Below, in pieces: positions 62,343 to 64,000 of a stretch of 64,000 nucleotides of DNA (the stretch's first letter is position 1; every line of letters begins with the position of its first letter). The stretch comes from Parabacteroides faecis (GTDB taxonomy: Bacteria > Bacteroidota > Bacteroidia > Bacteroidales > Tannerellaceae), in contig NZ_BMPB01000006.1 of the NCBI RefSeq assembly GCF_014647375.1, positions 1-64,000 of the forward strand. The letters are read 5' to 3'. The notes below the pieces were generated by a model. That model was given only the letters and a program-made list of their open reading frames with translations. It was not told the DNA's origin and made no database searches. Both the position numbers and the translations under genes were made by a program.

Positions 62343-64000
62343 ATGAAAAAGATTCTTATACTTATTGTTTTGTTGGGATTACTGTATCCTGACCGACCGC
62401 TTGCACAGAATAGTATCAAGCTGTATCCTTATCAAATGATCCCGTCTCATCATCCCGATTACCTGCGTCATCATGTGAAATCGCCGGATGCCTCTTTTTT
62501 TAATAACAAAATTCAGTTTATAGCCCTTCGTGACCTTTCCGGGGATTATAAACAAAAACTCGATCAATGGGTGGTTAAAGATAAGCTCGGAGATATCCTC
62601 TGGGTTTCCTATCCTCTGGTTTTTCAGGATAACCTGAAAGAGGTCGTTGCCGAGATAAAGAAAAGGAATCTTTATCTGTTTGACCTTTGGGGATATATTC
62701 CCGGCTCCGGCCCGGGCGGATACTGGACCCAGTTCGTTATTCCTGACGGCGTACTGAATCTTTTTGAAACGGAACTAGGGGATCGTTGGCTGGGTATGGA
62801 TAACGGTGAACAGGACGGTCGTTATGTCGGTAGCTTTGCTCCCCGGATGTATCCTTTAGGGGCAGACCGTCGACAACAATACTTTAATTTCCAACGTCAT
62901 TTCCAGGAAATGGGCGACCAGTTGGGGAATAAAATGGCCACGCTGGTTTCTCTGAATTTCGGGCATTATTTCCTGAAGGAAGGAGTATATACGCTGATCG
63001 GAGCCGAGACAGCCCAGGGGTTACCCAATTCACAGATCTATTATTCTTTTATCCGTGGCGCCGGTAAGCAATATGGTGTTAACTGGTTCGGAAATGCTTC
63101 CGTATGGAACCGTTGGGGATATAAGACATACGATTCGAATGCGACTAATATTGATGAAGACTACGGTAGCGGAGGTCCGTTGAAGGGTACTTCGCTCGGA
63201 TTGCTGAAACGACTGATCTATACCCATCTGATGTATGATTGCGTGGCTGTTGGTTTTGAAGGCTCTATGCGGATCGACGATAAGCAGCTCAGCCCGATCG
63301 GTAAAATACAGCAGAGTGCTGTTAAATGGATAGATAAACACGGTGATCCGGGTATAATGTACACACCGGTGGCGTTGATGACCGATTTCTTTTCCGGCTG
63401 GTCATTCCCGCGTCATTTATATTCGGGACAGGCTTATAAGGTATGGGGCAATTTACCGTACGAATTACCGGATTATCTGACCGACGGTATGCTCGATATT
63501 TTATATCCGGGCTATCAGGATGCCTCTTATTATAAAGATGAAAGAGGGTTTATCGCTCCGAACCCTTACGGAGATATTGCCGACTGCCTGATGAGTGATG
63601 CTCCCCTCTGGGTGTTGAAACAGTATCCGGTATTGGTCATTGCGGATGAGCTACGTCCGGGCAAAGAAATTAATGATAAGCTGAATGCTTATGTGAATGA
63701 AGGCGGGCATCTGGTCATTACGGCCGGTTCTTTGAAGAATATGCCGGATGGAATAGCCGGTATCCGTACCGGAGAAAAGACCGTGGTATGTACTGCCCCG
63801 GTAACTTATAAAGGACAGTCGTTGAAGGAACGCGCACCTTATACGCTGGCGGAGTTGGTCTATCCTGCATCTGCTACCGTATTGCAAAAAAGTAATGAAC
63901 TTCCGGCTGCTGTCGAACTGAATGCCGGGAAAGGGAAAGTGACGGTTCTAGCTTCTCCTTATGGAGTTACGGAGCAACCGCAATGTGAATTACCCGTAAA
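62343..64000 (+). CDS. Secreted putative glycoside hydrolase (partial, runs off the window)
   Basis: The frame is open from ATG 62343 to the window end (552 codons, no stop). A signal peptide (ILILIVLLGLLYPDRPLAQ) is followed by a long domain with TIM-barrel-like features. Acidic candidates lie in LIGAETAQGLPNSQ (about 219-232) and AVGFEGSMRIDD (about 301-312), and aromatic loops include NWFGNASVWNRWGYKTY (about 248). A later segment (about 425-470; YPVLVIADELRPGKEINDKL ... GGHLVITAG) resembles the Rossmann/GATase-like domain that follows the barrel in GH42-type enzymes. I cannot name its family. It is probably the enzyme of PUL D. Confidence 0.75.
   Translation, partial: MKKILILIVLLGLLYPDRPLAQNSIKLYPYQMIPSHHPDYLRHHVKSPDASFFNNKIQFIALRDLSGDYKQKLDQWVVKDKLGDILWVSYPLVFQDNLKEVVAEIKKRNLYLFDLWGYIPGSGPGGYWTQFVIPDGVLNLFETELGDRWLGMDNGEQDGRYVGSFAPRMYPLGADRRQQYFNFQRHFQEMGDQLGNKMATLVSLNFGHYFLKEGVYTLIGAETAQGLPNSQIYYSFIRGAGKQYGVNWFGNASVWNRWGYKTYDSNATNIDEDYGSGGPLKGTSLGLLKRLIYTHLMYDCVAVGFEGSMRIDDKQLSPIGKIQQSAVKWIDKHGDPGIMYTPVALMTDFFSGWSFPRHLYSGQAYKVWGNLPYELPDYLTDGMLDILYPGYQDASYYKDERGFIAPNPYGDIADCLMSDAPLWVLKQYPVLVIADELRPGKEINDKLNAYVNEGGHLVITAGSLKNMPDGIAGIRTGEKTVVCTAPVTYKGQSLKERAPYTLAELVYPASATVLQKSNELPAAVELNAGKGKVTVLASPYGVTEQPQCELPV

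Overview
The window reads as a Bacteroidales chromosome, most likely Bacteroides or Parabacteroides; the genus is an inference and cannot be settled here. The grounds are four SusC/SusD outer-membrane pairs, a SusR-like hybrid two-component sensor, ECF sigma/FecR cassettes, lipoproteins with acidic residues after the lipobox cysteine, and many TAnnTTTG (-7) promoter boxes in place of E. coli-type -10 boxes. No tRNA, CRISPR array, transposase or phage gene was seen.

Layout. 1-340: the 3' end of a 23S gene, 5S rRNA and a terminator (end of an rrn operon). 436-8000: an esterase-like hydrolase, a YbjQ-family protein, a GH92 alpha-mannosidase, an ECF sigma gene that has lost region 4 with its small membrane partner, a lysine exporter LysO split into two overlapping genes, a secreted unknown, an AraC regulator and a flavodoxin-fold reductase. 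8090-11362 and 25204-28443: two divergent Tricorn-like S41 proteases on either side of the first polysaccharide utilisation locus (PUL).

PUL A (11415-24095) has a divergent hybrid sensor/AraC regulator facing an unknown lipoprotein, a SusC without an STN domain, a SusD and a DUF4838 lipoprotein. Two 21-bp direct repeats upstream are a plausible operator. An aquaporin Z follows at 24303.

PUL B (28570-36604) is sigma-FecR-SusC(STN)-SusD-metallophosphoesterase, with no recognisable glycosidase. PUL C (36748-46607) follows immediately as sigma-FecR-SusC(STN)-SusD-GH106 rhamnosidase. A DnaQ-like exonuclease, a LytS/LytTR two-component pair and an OMP_b-brl_3 TonB receptor come next (46743-51646), then two cation-coupled transporters on the minus strand (51662-54287).

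PUL D (55085 to the right edge) is FecR-SusC(STN)-SusD with its sigma gene downstream at 61601, followed by a secreted enzyme-like protein that runs off the window. In B, C and D the sigma/FecR pair presumably senses ligand through the STN domain of SusC. SusD and SusC capture and import the substrate, and the trailing enzyme processes it.

The most interesting unexplained structure is in the RNA leaders of the sigma-type PULs. Each of the three FecR-to-SusC gaps carries a 3-5 codon mini-ORF 25-33 nt after the fecR stop, followed by a hairpin (weak in PUL D). In B and C the mini-ORF start lies exactly 134 nt before the susC start. The fecR start codon of PUL C is buried in a perfect 10-bp stem, and two 32-nt palindromes sit between susD and the sigma gene of PUL D.
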